Shown in pieces: positions 1-7,727 of a DNA stretch of 13,704 nucleotides. The stretch covers positions 1 to 13,704 of the forward strand of contig DJPX01000005.1 in the NCBI GenBank assembly GCA_002438635.1, in the 5' to 3' direction. How positions within the stretch are numbered: the first letter of the stretch is position 1; the number at the start of each line of letters is the position of its first letter. The DNA comes from Bacteroidales bacterium UBA6401. Lineage in GTDB: Bacteria > Bacteroidota > Bacteroidia > Bacteroidales > UBA932. The notes under the pieces were generated by a model. It was not told the origin of the DNA. It worked only from the letters and a program-made list of their open reading frames with translations, and did not search any database. The position numbers and the translations under genes were made by a program.

Positions 1-273
1 GTCCCGGAGAATAACAAAGTCTACGATCTTACCCGTGATGGATATCATCTTAATCGCCAATATGGTCGCTATATTGCTGCTTGTACTTGGTTTGAAGCAT
101 TGATACGGCCAATATTTGGGGTTTCGATATTGGCCAATACTTACCATCTTCGAAATACAGAATTTAGCTTGGATGCGCAAGCCGCTGCCCTTTGTCAGGA
201 ATGTGCGGTTAAGGCGGTAGAGGACTTGAGCCCAAAAACTCGCCACGATTCCTATCAGCATGAGGTAGTTTAA
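1..273 (+). CDS. C-terminal part of an SGNH-hydrolase-like (DUF4886-type) protein
   Basis: Frame 1 is open from the first base to a TAA at 271-273, giving the last 90 residues of a protein whose N-terminus lies outside the window. The segment DGYHLN followed by GRYIAACTWFEAL resembles the end of DUF4886/SGNH-like proteins of Bacteroidales, where an Asp-x-x-His near the C-terminus belongs to the catalytic set (D18 and H21 of this fragment are the candidates). Such proteins are usually secreted hydrolases of carbohydrate or ester substrates, but a signal peptide cannot be seen here. It is convergent with the ATPase gene, 48 bp away. The family call is from memory of the motif; the reading frame itself is clear. 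Confidence 0.7.
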   Translation, partial: VPENNKVYDLTRDGYHLNRQYGRYIAACTWFEALIRPIFGVSILANTYHLRNTEFSLDAQAAALCQECAVKAVEDLSPKTRHDSYQHEVV

Positions 274-277
274 GTCA

Positions 278-306
278 CTAACTAGCGGATTGGCTATTTT
301 GGTTAG
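278..306. terminator. Possible bidirectional hairpin between convergent genes
   Basis: Between the stop codons of two convergent genes, nested inverted repeats CTAAC/GTTAG (278-282 and 302-306) and TAGC/GCTA (283-286 and 293-296) can form a stem with a short internal bulge of T residues. The position suits a shared terminator. The stem is short and modest, so this is tentative. Confidence 0.35.
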
Positions 307-321
307 CTCAGTATCTCTATT

Positions 322-1746
322 TCAATGCAAGAACAGGTCGTTGAGGGTAATCGAGTTCTGCACAAGTGAGGTGTGGGAATTGGCTGACAGACCGAATGTT
401 GTCACCATCACAAGATGGATGGACTTGGTTGTCTTAGTTGCATTGCGGAAAACCTCTATTTTATTCACTAGTTCCGATTCGTAGTCTTTGGTAATTAAAT
501 ATAATCCCGAAGCAAATTTTGCTTCGCAGAGGTCAATCACGCCGTCGCGACGGTCAATCAGCAGATCAATCTGCGATCTCTTAGCTGACTTATCTTCGCC
601 TCTCCAAGAACACTGACGGGTAGCCACGCCTGATATGCCCAAAGCAGCTTTGATCTGAGAGATATGGTTCATACACAGAAGTTCAAACGCGAATCCCGTC
701 CACGCACGATGCATGGAGGAGTCAATTCTGTTTGTCCAGAAATTCTCATCATCCCCATAGTTTTCCTGAACAAAATCAAGGTAAAAGATAGTGTAAAAGT
801 CGCTGAGACGGTAGATGTTGCCTTTCTTTGCTTTAGTCCAATCCTTATATGATAGAACGAATCCGCTGTCTTCCAATTCTTTAAGAACCCTGGTCAAATT
901 GCCGTTGGCCGGAATTTTTGTTAACTCGGATATTTCGGTTCTTGTCAGTCCTGAACGCTTCGTGTTCAGAGCCTTGACAATCTTAAGATGTGGTTCGGGA
1001 TTATCGAAGAGCGAAGCGTAGAGATGCGTAAATTCATCCCACAGGCGTGCCCTTTTCTTGAAGAAAATGTTGTCAATGTTCTGGCTGAAACTCATTCCTT
1101 TTTCGATCTTGTCCAGATAATAAGGAATTCCGCCCATAATCATATAGCATTCGGCTATATCTTTTCGTGTCAGATAGATTTGTCTGCGGTTAAGAAATTC
1201 TTCAGTTTCATATAATGTGAACGGCTCAAGATAAATTCGGTCGGTGTCGCGATTGAAAAGACCTCCTTTGTTGCTGAAAACCTTCTTTGTTATCCAAGAA
1301 GTCGCTGAGCCACAAAGTATAAGCAAAAGGTTATTTTCGCCGGATCCCCATCCGTTCCAAAAACTCTCCAACGCACTCACAAAATCAGATTTGCGAGTTT
1401 CCATCCATGGAACTTCATCAAGAAAGACTACGAGTTTTCCAGGGCGGCTGATTCCCATAAGATAATTCTTCAGCATTCTGAACGCAGCATACCAGTCCTT
1501 TGGAGTCTCGACATCTTCTCCCGAAAAGTCTGAAAGGGCATTGGCGAAGTTCTCTAATTGTCTCCGCATGTTCTTTTTGTAGAGTCCGGTAAGATAGAAA
1601 TCAAAATGGTTGTCAAAGGCTTGACGAATCAGGAAGGTCTTCCCGACACGACGTCGACCATAAACGACCACCAATTCCGGCGACTGCGATTCAAATCTTT
1701 CGCGAAGTTGTCGTATTTCATTCTCCCTTCCGATAAACTGTCCCAT
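322..1746 (-). CDS. AAA-family ATPase with C-terminal PD-(D/E)XK-like domain (DUF234 type)
   Basis: 474 residues, apparently complete. The ATG is chosen because the protein begins GQFIGREXEI-like, the usual start of this family. Residues 30-37 are a Walker A (GRRRVGKT), 105-111 a Walker B (LVVFLDE), 146-152 a sensor-like GSATSWI, about 260-300 a winged-helix-like region, and 350-412 a PD-(D/E)XK-like core with E355, D394 (QIDLLID) and E408-x-K410. Homologues are widespread in archaea and Bacteroidetes as archaeal-type ATPases with a DUF234 C-terminus; their cellular role is unproven, although links to mobile elements and DNA processing are commonly suspected. It is transcribed alone from a promoter overlapped by repeated ATTTAGAC boxes, which suggests repression or autoregulation. 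The stop is TGA and no damage is visible. Confidence 0.9.
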   Translation of the reverse strand: MGQFIGRENEIRQLRERFESQSPELVVVYGRRRVGKTFLIRQAFDNHFDFYLTGLYKKNMRRQLENFANALSDFSGEDVETPKDWYAAFRMLKNYLMGISRPGKLVVFLDEVPWMETRKSDFVSALESFWNGWGSGENNLLLILCGSATSWITKKVFSNKGGLFNRDTDRIYLEPFTLYETEEFLNRRQIYLTRKDIAECYMIMGGIPYYLDKIEKGMSFSQNIDNIFFKKRARLWDEFTHLYASLFDNPEPHLKIVKALNTKRSGLTRTEISELTKIPANGNLTRVLKELEDSGFVLSYKDWTKAKKGNIYRLSDFYTIFYLDFVQENYGDDENFWTNRIDSSMHRAWTGFAFELLCMNHISQIKAALGISGVATRQCSWRGEDKSAKRSQIDLLIDRRDGVIDLCEAKFASGLYLITKDYESELVNKIEVFRNATKTTKSIHLVMVTTFGLSANSHTSLVQNSITLNDLFLH

Positions 1747-1773
1747 AAATAATATAGTTTTTGTGTTGCATTA

Positions 1774-1806
1774 CAAATATAGACATTTAGACGGAATTTG
1801 ATACAA
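1774..1806 (-). promoter_or_regulatory. Bacteroidetes-type promoter of the ATPase gene
   Basis: On the minus strand TATATTTG (1781 to 1774) matches the -7 consensus TAnnTTTG, and a TTG lies 22 bp upstream (1806 to 1804), close to the usual 19-21 bp spacing. The ATG follows about 27 bp downstream of the -7 element. One arm of the ATTTAGACG inverted repeat sits between the two elements. Confidence 0.6.
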
Positions 1807-1855
1807 AAATTCGTGATAAGTCGTCTAAATCTTATAAAAAATGACACATTTAGAC
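1783..1855. repeat. Three ATTTAGAC boxes, two forming a perfect inverted repeat (candidate operator)
   Basis: ATTTAGACG at 1785-1793 and its exact reverse complement CGTCTAAAT at 1822-1830 form a 9-bp inverted repeat. A third copy occurs at 1848-1855 in the same orientation as the first, and the 10-mer ACATTTAGAC at 1783-1792 recurs 63 bp away at 1846-1855, about six helical turns. The first box lies inside the ATPase promoter. The arrangement looks like multiple sites for a DNA-binding regulator, possibly the ATPase itself through its winged-helix-like region; that link is inference. Confidence 0.55.
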
Positions 1856-1880
1856 AGTATATCCTATTTCAGGAGATTAT

Positions 1881-2708
1881 TTATCCACTTTCATCCTGAC
1901 CAGTACTTGTGGCCTTTTCCCCTTTTAGATCTTCACAGAACTTCTTGAAATCTACCTCACCTTTTGCAAGCTTGTCAATGAGATCTTTGTGCTTTATTGA
2001 AAAGTCTTTAAAGGCTTTCACTTTTGCACTTGAAATGTCAGTCTTGCTTATATCAGGCATTAACTTCAGTTCAGGTATGGTCAATGCTGCCCATTCATTA
2101 GAGTTATGACTTTCTTTTGAGTGTTGAATCTTGATTCTCAAATAATGTCCCGTCTTGTCATATGGCCCAATCCAAATAACTTTGCTCTGCTTTGTATCTA
2201 ATGGATGTATTCTTTTTGAGCCCTAAGTGATGCTGTCTTTCAGGACTTTTGTTAAGTCTCTTTGTGATGCTGGATCAAAACTCATTGCTCTGCATTTTAT
2301 ACCATTTATCAACATTGGTTCAGAAATCATGACTTTAGCCCATCCCATAGATTTCATTTCCAAAATTATTATTTGGGTGTTTTTTGCCACATCTGCATAT
2401 AAGACTACAATCCGGGCTTTATTTGCAATTGCTTCACTGGCCACCTGCCATCTTTTGAATCCCATTGTCATGAGTTTCCTTCTCAATTCAAGAACAGGAA
2501 CTGTAATGACATCTAATTCTGTGATTATTTTCTTTCCATTACATAATATGCTATTACCAAACCCCCTGCCTTGCAAATAGATTCTCATGTCACTATTAAT
2601 GGACATTATATCCTTTTTTGATATGGATGAAACATCAAAAAAGTCTTCAATCCTTAAAGTGTCTTCTGATTTTTTGTTTTTCTTTGTGAACTCATTAAAA
2701 GTCTTCAT
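1881..2708 (-). pseudogene. Two-domain gene of unknown function interrupted by an in-frame TAG
   Basis: From ATG 2708 the frame reads 161 codons, meets TAG at 2225-2223, then continues in the same frame for 113 more codons to TAA at 1883-1881 (275 residues if the amber codon is counted). The N-terminal part (residues about 20-155) is a predicted alpha/beta domain I do not recognise. The C-terminal part (after the TAG) is about 93% identical to the C-terminal module of the gene at 8628-9050, where the equivalent codon is GAG (Glu). This shows the TAG is a substitution inside a coding region and not a natural gene end. The C-module, a strand-rich start followed by charged helices, vaguely recalls DUF4160-type small modules; I give that little weight. 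The first 161 residues could still be made as a truncated protein. Confidence 0.75.
1891..2248. repeat. 358-bp direct repeat, copy A
   Basis: This stretch aligns without gaps to 8632-8989 (constant offset 6741) with 11 differences counted by eye, about 97% identity. It covers the C-terminal module of the amber-interrupted gene. Ten of the eleven differences change the protein: nine missense and one GAG to TAG. Beyond 2248 the two copies diverge abruptly. Confidence 0.9.
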
Positions 2709-2712
2709 ATTA

Positions 2713-2781
2713 TCAATTATTTATATTAAAATATAACAAACAACTCAAGTGATGAACAGGCATTGCAGGAAAATCCTTCAT
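2713..2781 (-). other. Leader mini-ORF upstream of the amber-interrupted gene
   Basis: A 22-codon ORF (ATG 2781, TGA 2715-2713) just upstream of ATG 2708. Its residues M-x-D-F and PAM-x-V-x-x-L-x-C-L-L match the first and last parts of the 55-codon ORF at 9065-9232, as if the middle had been deleted in frame (or inserted in the other copy). The five codon differences visible between the two over the shared tail all change the amino acid, so conservation may be at DNA level (promoter or attachment function) and not protein level. Confidence 0.35.
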
Positions 2782-2806
2782 AATAATAGTGCTTTATATT
2801 TTAGTT

Positions 2807-2844
2807 AAGACACTATCATTTCTTTCAGTGAAATCAATAGATTA
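2807..2844 (-). promoter_or_regulatory. Upstream block shared with 9265-9304
   Basis: On the minus strand both cassettes have a block beginning ATTGATTTCA and continuing TGAAAGAAAT into AGTxTCTT, roughly 20-40 bp before their leader mini-ORFs. The spacing and TTG suggest a promoter, but neither copy has a clean TAnnTTTG, so the exact function is open. Confidence 0.4.
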
Positions 2845-3158
2845 CTTTTGTGGCGGCTAAGGTGTTAAAAGATTTGGGTGGTCAGGTATATTGTTTCCAA
2901 ATTTAATCGGGGAGTTGAAAGAAATCCAATTATTATAGTAATAATAGTAAAAACGGAGGTTAATGTTTATGGAAAAGATATTTGTTAAAATGCTGATGAA
3001 GAGGATTTAAATGAAAATACACTTGGGATGGAATATAATAATATGAAATAATCGATTGATTGGAATTGGAAAGATATATAAATTTGTTGGAAATTGCGAC
3101 TAAAGGAGTTGGAGTCCAATAGCCAGCAAGAAGCACTAAACAATAATAATTAATAGAT
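2845..3158. other. Divergent intergenic region, no gene seen
   Basis: About 310 bp between the upstream block of the minus-strand cassette and the plus-strand metalloprotease-like gene. Only ORFs of 13 codons or fewer are present on the plus strand. It holds the plus-strand promoter listed separately; I see no RNA gene. Confidence 0.5.
3056..3086 (+). promoter_or_regulatory. Promoter of the protease-like/WG-repeat gene
   Basis: TTG at 3056-3058, a 20-bp spacer and TAAATTTG at 3079-3086 match the Bacteroidetes primary sigma consensus. The predicted transcript would have a leader of roughly 65 nt before ATG 3159. Confidence 0.65.
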
Positions 3159-4703
3159 ATGGGTATATTGAATGACATGGTAATGAGAGACCTTGCAGGG
3201 AACGCGAAAAAAGAAGAATGTTTGCAGATAAATAATTCTGCATTATTTAAAGAACAGTATATTAAATTGCTTTGTCGTATTGCAATCAAGCCTTTCAATA
3301 TTGGCGGTTTTCAATCGCTAAAAAGTATTATTGATAAGTACGATGTGAATATAGAAGGGCGGAAAGGGGTCTTTTATTGTTCTGTCCCTCAGGAACTGAT
3401 GAATTTGCAGGAATATTGGCAGAAAAAATTGAGAAAATGTCGAGAGCACAATGGTGATCGTCAGGAAATTTCTCGCAGACTAGAAGAAATTAGAAGTGAA
3501 GTTTTCTTTTGGGAGAAGATGCTGAAACTTGGAGAGTATATTCCTATAGAGAAGAAGATTGTTTTGTATCCAGAGGCTATGTTGCAATGTGATGCAGAGC
3601 ACTTCGAACAACTTCTTGTGTCAACATTTGTCCATGAGACGATGCATGCTTATTTCGATCGAGAGGGCCATGATATGTATCCATATGTTCCGTTTATAGA
3701 AGAGCCGTTGGCTGAGTTCGGGATGCTTCGTTTCTTGAATGAAACTGGACATGAGTTTTATGACTGGACCTATAATAATGTAAAAAATAAGAAAACTTGC
3801 TATAGATATGGTGCTGCACTGATGGATCGTCATATAAAAGAAGGACAAACTTCAACAATTCGCCAGTTTCTTGAGAAGTATAAGGTGTATGTTGCTGAGA
3901 GGCCTATGCATCCTATGGTAAATGTGGACGGACGAGACGTCGTAGATGTTTCATCAAATGACAATAATAATGTTCAGCCGAGAGTTGCCGTGTCGAATTG
4001 GCAGAATGTATATGATTATCCTCCACGTTATTTTTACGACGATGGCACGAAAACACTTGGGTTGGATGGAACATGGTCATGTGATCAACTTCTTAATAAG
4101 GTATATGGCATTGATATTCATCTTCATATTCATACTGAGTCTGAACGAATCGATTATGTTTATCTTGGTGAACATTTCGACTGCGAGAGCCCGCACGATA
4201 TCGATCATATAATGTCAAGTGGAAAACTAATTATCTCATCCGAAAATGTCAAATTCAAAGCAATCAATGGTATTCCTATCCTTAAGTCTAACAATAAACC
4301 GTTTTTAAGTAGGTGTGGGGATGACTGTTATGTGGTCTCTAGAAATGGTAAGTGGGGCGCTGTTGATGGTAATCTGAATACTATAATACCTTTCATATAT
4401 GACTGTATCTGGTCATTTGATGAATATGGTTTTTGTATGGTTCGGACTAATCATAAGTATGGACTTGTGGATAAACATGGCGTAGAACAAATCCCAGTGA
4501 TATATGATGACATAACTCATTTCAGAAATGGATTTGCAACAATGAGAGATGACAATGAGAGATGGGGTGTTATTGATTGTCATGGTGAGATTGTCGTACC
4601 TTGTGAATACGATGATAATGTGATTTTTGACAAAAATGGTATTGCCAAAGTGAAAAAGGATGGCAAGGAGTATCGTATTAATACTAAAGGGGAAAGGGTG
4701 TAG
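3159..4703 (+). CDS. HExxH metallopeptidase-like protein with C-terminal WG repeats
   Basis: 514 residues, intact. Residues 159-163 are HETMH, the zinc-peptidase signature, followed 18 residues later by EEPLAEF (E182 or E186 as possible third ligand), giving a gluzincin-like layout. A charged, probably helical stretch covers about 80-120. Residues 392-514 hold WG-type repeats: KWG at 398-400, KYG at 433-435 and RWG at 468-470, each followed by I/L/A-V/I-D and then a P-x-x-Y-D. No signal peptide is evident, so it is probably cytoplasmic. The middle (about 275-370) is unrecognised. WG repeats usually mediate protein contacts; the substrate is unknown. It ends with tandem TAG TAA. The plus-strand neighbour starts 107 bp downstream and may be co-transcribed. 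Confidence 0.8.
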   Translation: MGILNDMVMRDLAGNAKKEECLQINNSALFKEQYIKLLCRIAIKPFNIGGFQSLKSIIDKYDVNIEGRKGVFYCSVPQELMNLQEYWQKKLRKCREHNGDRQEISRRLEEIRSEVFFWEKMLKLGEYIPIEKKIVLYPEAMLQCDAEHFEQLLVSTFVHETMHAYFDREGHDMYPYVPFIEEPLAEFGMLRFLNETGHEFYDWTYNNVKNKKTCYRYGAALMDRHIKEGQTSTIRQFLEKYKVYVAERPMHPMVNVDGRDVVDVSSNDNNNVQPRVAVSNWQNVYDYPPRYFYDDGTKTLGLDGTWSCDQLLNKVYGIDIHLHIHTESERIDYVYLGEHFDCESPHDIDHIMSSGKLIISSENVKFKAINGIPILKSNNKPFLSRCGDDCYVVSRNGKWGAVDGNLNTIIPFIYDCIWSFDEYGFCMVRTNHKYGLVDKHGVEQIPVIYDDITHFRNGFATMRDDNERWGVIDCHGEIVVPCEYDDNVIFDKNGIAKVKKDGKEYRINTKGERV

Positions 4704-4726
4704 TAATACGAAAAGATATGACATCA

Positions 4727-4762
4727 AAGGACACACTTTAAGTGATCCTTATCGTATACGAT
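4727..4762 (+). other. Hairpin followed by a perfect 12-bp palindrome between the two plus-strand genes
   Basis: AAGGA-CACTT (4727-4738) pairs with AAGTG-TCCTT (4740-4750) with one small bulge, and is followed directly by ATCGTATACGAT (4751-4762), a perfect palindrome. No T-run follows the first stem, so it is not a convincing terminator. It could attenuate transcription, stabilise the upstream mRNA, or be a protein-binding site. Confidence 0.4.
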
Positions 4763-4810
4763 TAAAATTGTGATTGGTTGTAGCAAAAAGAGTTGAAATC
4801 CTGTAGTATA

Positions 4811-6196
4811 ATGGAAATTATGAAAGAAAAGAGCAGAAGTAATGATATCAATGGAGAGAATATTGTTTATCATATTATTCAGAAACAGATTATTGAGAAG
4901 AATAATGAAAATGATCCTCCAAGAGAAGTTAAGTATATGATTGAACAACTCCTATTGTGGGGCGGCGTTTGGTTTAGGCCAGAAACATACCAGCAAATTC
5001 CTGTTTTATTACCATATGTTGTAAGGGATAGTGATTGTAGGAAGAAAGATCCATCTACAGGCAAGGATTCACGTGGTATTGCTAATATTAAAGGATTTAT
5101 GCCTGATGATAATTCAAGTATCAAGGGAATTCCTAAGTCTTTGCCAATTCAGAGTATTCTTCCAGAGATGAACGGCAAAAGGCTAGGGAAGGGATATGTA
5201 GCATCACATTGCTGGAGGGTTTTAAAAAGTAAACCTACGATGCTTGCCAGTAAATGGGAATGTACAAATTCTTTTATTCCAAATCTTGTATGGCTACCCA
5301 AACAACTTTCTAAACTTACTGACCGAGAAGGTAGTTATGCACAGCGTTTCGTTCAATATTTGTCTTGCTTGTTATACCGCAATATTGATCTTCGTTTCCC
5401 CATGCTATCTGCGATATGGAAAGATTTAGATCGTCCTGTTATCACACCAGTAAGTATAATTAATATTAGTGAATTGAACTATTTCGAAAATAATAATGAT
5501 TGGGTCAAACGAAGAAAAAATATTCTTCTTAAAGAACTGCAATCTATTCTAAATATTCTCGATGGACGCTCTCCAATTGTAGACGTAATCAATGTTAGTA
5601 AATATGCTCCATCGTTGCAGAAGGTTGTTAAGAAAAATATAATATCTCCGACTGATAAGTCGTATCTAAAGAAGTGGATAAAGGAGAATATATCAGAATT
5701 AGTTTTGGATAATTATTGGACGCGACAATTGATAGCTATTGGCCGTCATATTATGCTTGATTGCGATCCTGCTAATTTTGATTATAGCTGGGCCATAAAA
5801 GGTTTTATCATTACAGATGAAAATAACGGAATATTACTTTCTGCTATTGAAGGCGCTCTCAAATACGATGAACTGATTGCTTCTGGAAAAGTTAATGAGA
5901 TAACGATTGATAAATCTTGGCCATTGAATGATAATGGCAAGTGTTGGAAAATATTTACCAAGGCTACAAATGGTTTTGAAGCAGGATTGCTTGTTATTAA
6001 TGTGTATGATATTCACCTATTTGATTGTACTTGGTGTATTAAGCAATTAGCGAAGCAGGAGGCAGTAAAGTTTAGGGGATATGTACTTCTTGTTATTAGG
6101 AATATACCTTGGCTATGTGTGAAAGAATATGCAGAAAAGCACGCAAAAGGTGATTTTGATGCTATGTTCGATTTTTATCGTCTAATTAGTCTTTAA
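4811..6196 (+). CDS. Unknown protein with a possible HNH-like motif
   Basis: 461 residues from ATG 4811; an in-frame TTG at 4793 would add six residues, but the ATG is more likely. Residues 128-172 contain GYVASHCW, then PNLVWLP and a nearby LTD. This recalls a group of HNH-like nucleases with an H...W...(N)LV-LP-x-x-L-x-x-L-D pattern; H133 and N158 are the candidate core residues, while other ligands are unclear. The C-terminal half (about 290-460) has no motif I can name. No signal peptide or membrane segment. Its position behind the protease-like gene on the same strand, with no second strong promoter in the gap, suggests a two-gene unit. Nuclease function is inference; the reading frame is sound. 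Confidence 0.75.
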   Translation: MEIMKEKSRSNDINGENIVYHIIQKQIIEKNNENDPPREVKYMIEQLLLWGGVWFRPETYQQIPVLLPYVVRDSDCRKKDPSTGKDSRGIANIKGFMPDDNSSIKGIPKSLPIQSILPEMNGKRLGKGYVASHCWRVLKSKPTMLASKWECTNSFIPNLVWLPKQLSKLTDREGSYAQRFVQYLSCLLYRNIDLRFPMLSAIWKDLDRPVITPVSIINISELNYFENNNDWVKRRKNILLKELQSILNILDGRSPIVDVINVSKYAPSLQKVVKKNIISPTDKSYLKKWIKENISELVLDNYWTRQLIAIGRHIMLDCDPANFDYSWAIKGFIITDENNGILLSAIEGALKYDELIASGKVNEITIDKSWPLNDNGKCWKIFTKATNGFEAGLLVINVYDIHLFDCTWCIKQLAKQEAVKFRGYVLLVIRNIPWLCVKEYAEKHAKGDFDAMFDFYRLISL

Positions 6197-6355
6197 ATGA
6201 ATTATGAATTTTATATCCGGATTTTTTGAATTTATGCATTAGTGAAGAAAATAAATGAAAATACATGAATATTTTTTCTTCTGAAGTGTGCGGGAGGTCA
6301 TGGACTGGAACAGGTAAGGAAATAGTGGACGGTGGTCTTATTGTTATGAATAATT

Positions 6356-6391
6356 GAGTAGAATGAAAAACATTTCATTTTCTAACTACTC
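6356..6391. terminator. Bidirectional terminator between convergent units
   Basis: GAGTAG and AATGAAA (6356-6368) pair with TTTCATT (6373-6379) and CTACTC (6386-6391), loop AACA, with a six-base bulge on one side. It lies between the stop of the 461-residue gene (6196) and the end of the minus-strand row of small genes (6407), where a shared terminator is expected. Confidence 0.6.
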
Positions 6392-6406
6392 GTTTGTGCT
6401 ATGACT

Positions 6407-6653
6407 TTATTTTAACAACTCGATAAATGCGAGAGCGTCAGACGGAAGTCTATAGTCAAGCATCCCATTGCTCCTGAGACTCATCAACAACTGTCCCATA
6501 ATATTCGGGCCCACATATTTTTCACCCTTAGTCTTGACGCCTTCCACTACAAATGGAACTAAGGACATGTTAGACAGGATACTCATTATCACCGACATAT
6601 TCAGGATAATACGTCTTGATGAACTCAAAGATACCGGTCGAACTATTACTCAT
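6407..6653 (-). pseudogene. Small unknown gene with a one-base frameshift
   Basis: ATG 6653 overlaps the end of the ADP-ribosyltransferase-like gene by 8 bp (ATGAGTAA), a normal operon junction. The frame gives 27 residues (start MSNSSTGIFEFIK) and stops at 6572-6570. The adjacent frame then continues as a convincing protein (VEGVKTKGEKYVG and on to ALAFIELLK) to TAA 6409-6407. Removing one T next to the premature stop joins both parts into about 81 residues. Family not recognised. Being adjacent to a toxin-like gene, it could have been a partner or antitoxin; that is inference. Confidence 0.6.
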
Positions 6654-7236
6654 ACTGCTTAACTGTTCTATTTGAGCCACTAACATATTTACCTTTTGAA
6701 TCCAACTCCACAGTCTCGATCTTGACAATCCTGATGACATCGTCACGAAGAACAGCAATGTTAACATCGCCGTTGTCAGGGAATGTCTGCGCATTCGGCC
6801 ATACCAGAAACAGGACTCCGATTGAAGAGAAGAAATTTGTCGCAGCCATTTCACCTTCAATGCTTAATGAGCCGCTCGTCCTTTTCACGGTGCCGATGTT
6901 GTCGATCGATAGATTCCAAACATATTTCCTGAACTACTTTCCGGCACTTTTTACCTCATCGGGGATAGCGCCCAACTGCTTCTCCGTTCTCTTGACAATT
7001 CCCGGATTCACAGGCCGGACAGAAAAGATATGATTGTCCTCTGTCAGGTCCGGAACCTCAATTGTATAGACGTAGTTCGTAGGATTGCTTCTTTTCCCTG
7101 CATAAAGCGCAGCCATCGAATAAACCGATGTGGTATATTCTCCTACGCCAAACTTATATTTGCCGTCACCCTCGGACAAGTGAGATATGTCGAAGTGATC
7201 GAAGAGGACTGATGTACCATGATAGAATGTAGCCAT
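6646..7236 (-). pseudogene. ADP-ribosyltransferase-like (DUF3990-type) gene interrupted by an in-frame TAG
   Basis: ATG 7236 gives 100 residues, then TAG at 6936-6934, then 95 further residues in the same frame to TAA 6648-6646. Residues 5-8 (YHGT) and 30-37 (GVGEYTTS) match the substrate-binding start and the Y-T/S-x element of small ART-fold proteins such as DUF3990. The downstream half (AATNFFSSIG, LVWPNA, RIVKIETVELD) reads like the natural continuation. Such proteins commonly occur as toxins or effectors, often paired with small partners; here an 8-bp overlap leads into a small gene. The 100-residue N-terminal part alone would lack the rest of the fold, so this copy is probably inactive unless the amber is read through. 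Confidence 0.7.
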
Positions 7237-7261
7237 GCGTCGTTATATATATTTACGCCAT

Positions 7262-7269
7262 CAAAGTTA
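7262..7269 (-). promoter_or_regulatory. -7 element upstream of the ADP-ribosyltransferase-like gene
   Basis: On the minus strand TAACTTTG fits TAnnTTTG, with a TTG 17 bp further upstream, slightly short of the usual spacing. It lies about 26 bp before ATG 7236 and would let this gene be transcribed separately from those upstream. Confidence 0.4.
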
Positions 7270-7310
7270 CAAAACTTTCTGCTCTCCAATAAGGGGAAAC
7301 TACAGGTCCG

Positions 7311-7715
7311 CTACTTGATTATCAATTCCAGACCGTCGCTGGTTTCCACCTTGTCATGGTAGCAGCCGCAACTATCCATGAATCCAGGCAGAATCTCCTT
7401 GAGTTCGCCGAAGATATCCTTATCAAGAGTCAGGCTCTTAGGAATCAGAGGATTTCCCTCTACCTGCTCGTAACAGCAGGTAATTGTCAGAGACGCATCA
7501 TCAAATACAAGACGGTCCATTCTTTCTTGCCGTCTTTTCCATATACATGTTCTTGTCTTCTGGGTGAGGATTGCGAAATGACAGAATTTGGGAGCGTTCA
7601 TACCGGAATCCGTATCAACTACGACAATAATGCCTTTATAAAGCTTTTGAAAATTGACCGGATAGGGTCCGTCGAGAAATATGCAATGTGGGCTTATTCT
7701 ATACACGCTATACAT
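7311..7715 (-). CDS. Small hypothetical protein, possibly rearranged
   Basis: 134 residues from ATG 7715 to TAG 7313-7311. The C-terminal half (DKDIFGELKEILPGF, DGLELIIK) looks like genuine coding sequence. The first 70 residues are less convincing, and an internal ATG in another frame near 7548 opens a short protein-like stretch, so a frameshift or fusion around residue 55-68 is possible. No family recognised. A 202-codon plus-strand ORF overlaps it but shows no motif, and I prefer the minus strand because both neighbours are on it. Confidence 0.45.
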   Translation of the reverse strand: MYSVYRISPHCIFLDGPYPVNFQKLYKGIIVVVDTDSGMNAPKFCHFAILTQKTRTCIWKRRQERMDRLVFDDASLTITCCYEQVEGNPLIPKSLTLDKDIFGELKEILPGFMDSCGCYHDKVETSDGLELIIK

Positions 7716-7727
7716 GGTTACAATAAT

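Noticed and set aside
2227..2580. 117-codon plus-strand ORF inside the first cassette
   Set aside because: It is hydrophobic and lies antisense to the better-supported minus-strand gene whose C-terminal continuation is proven by the paralogue.
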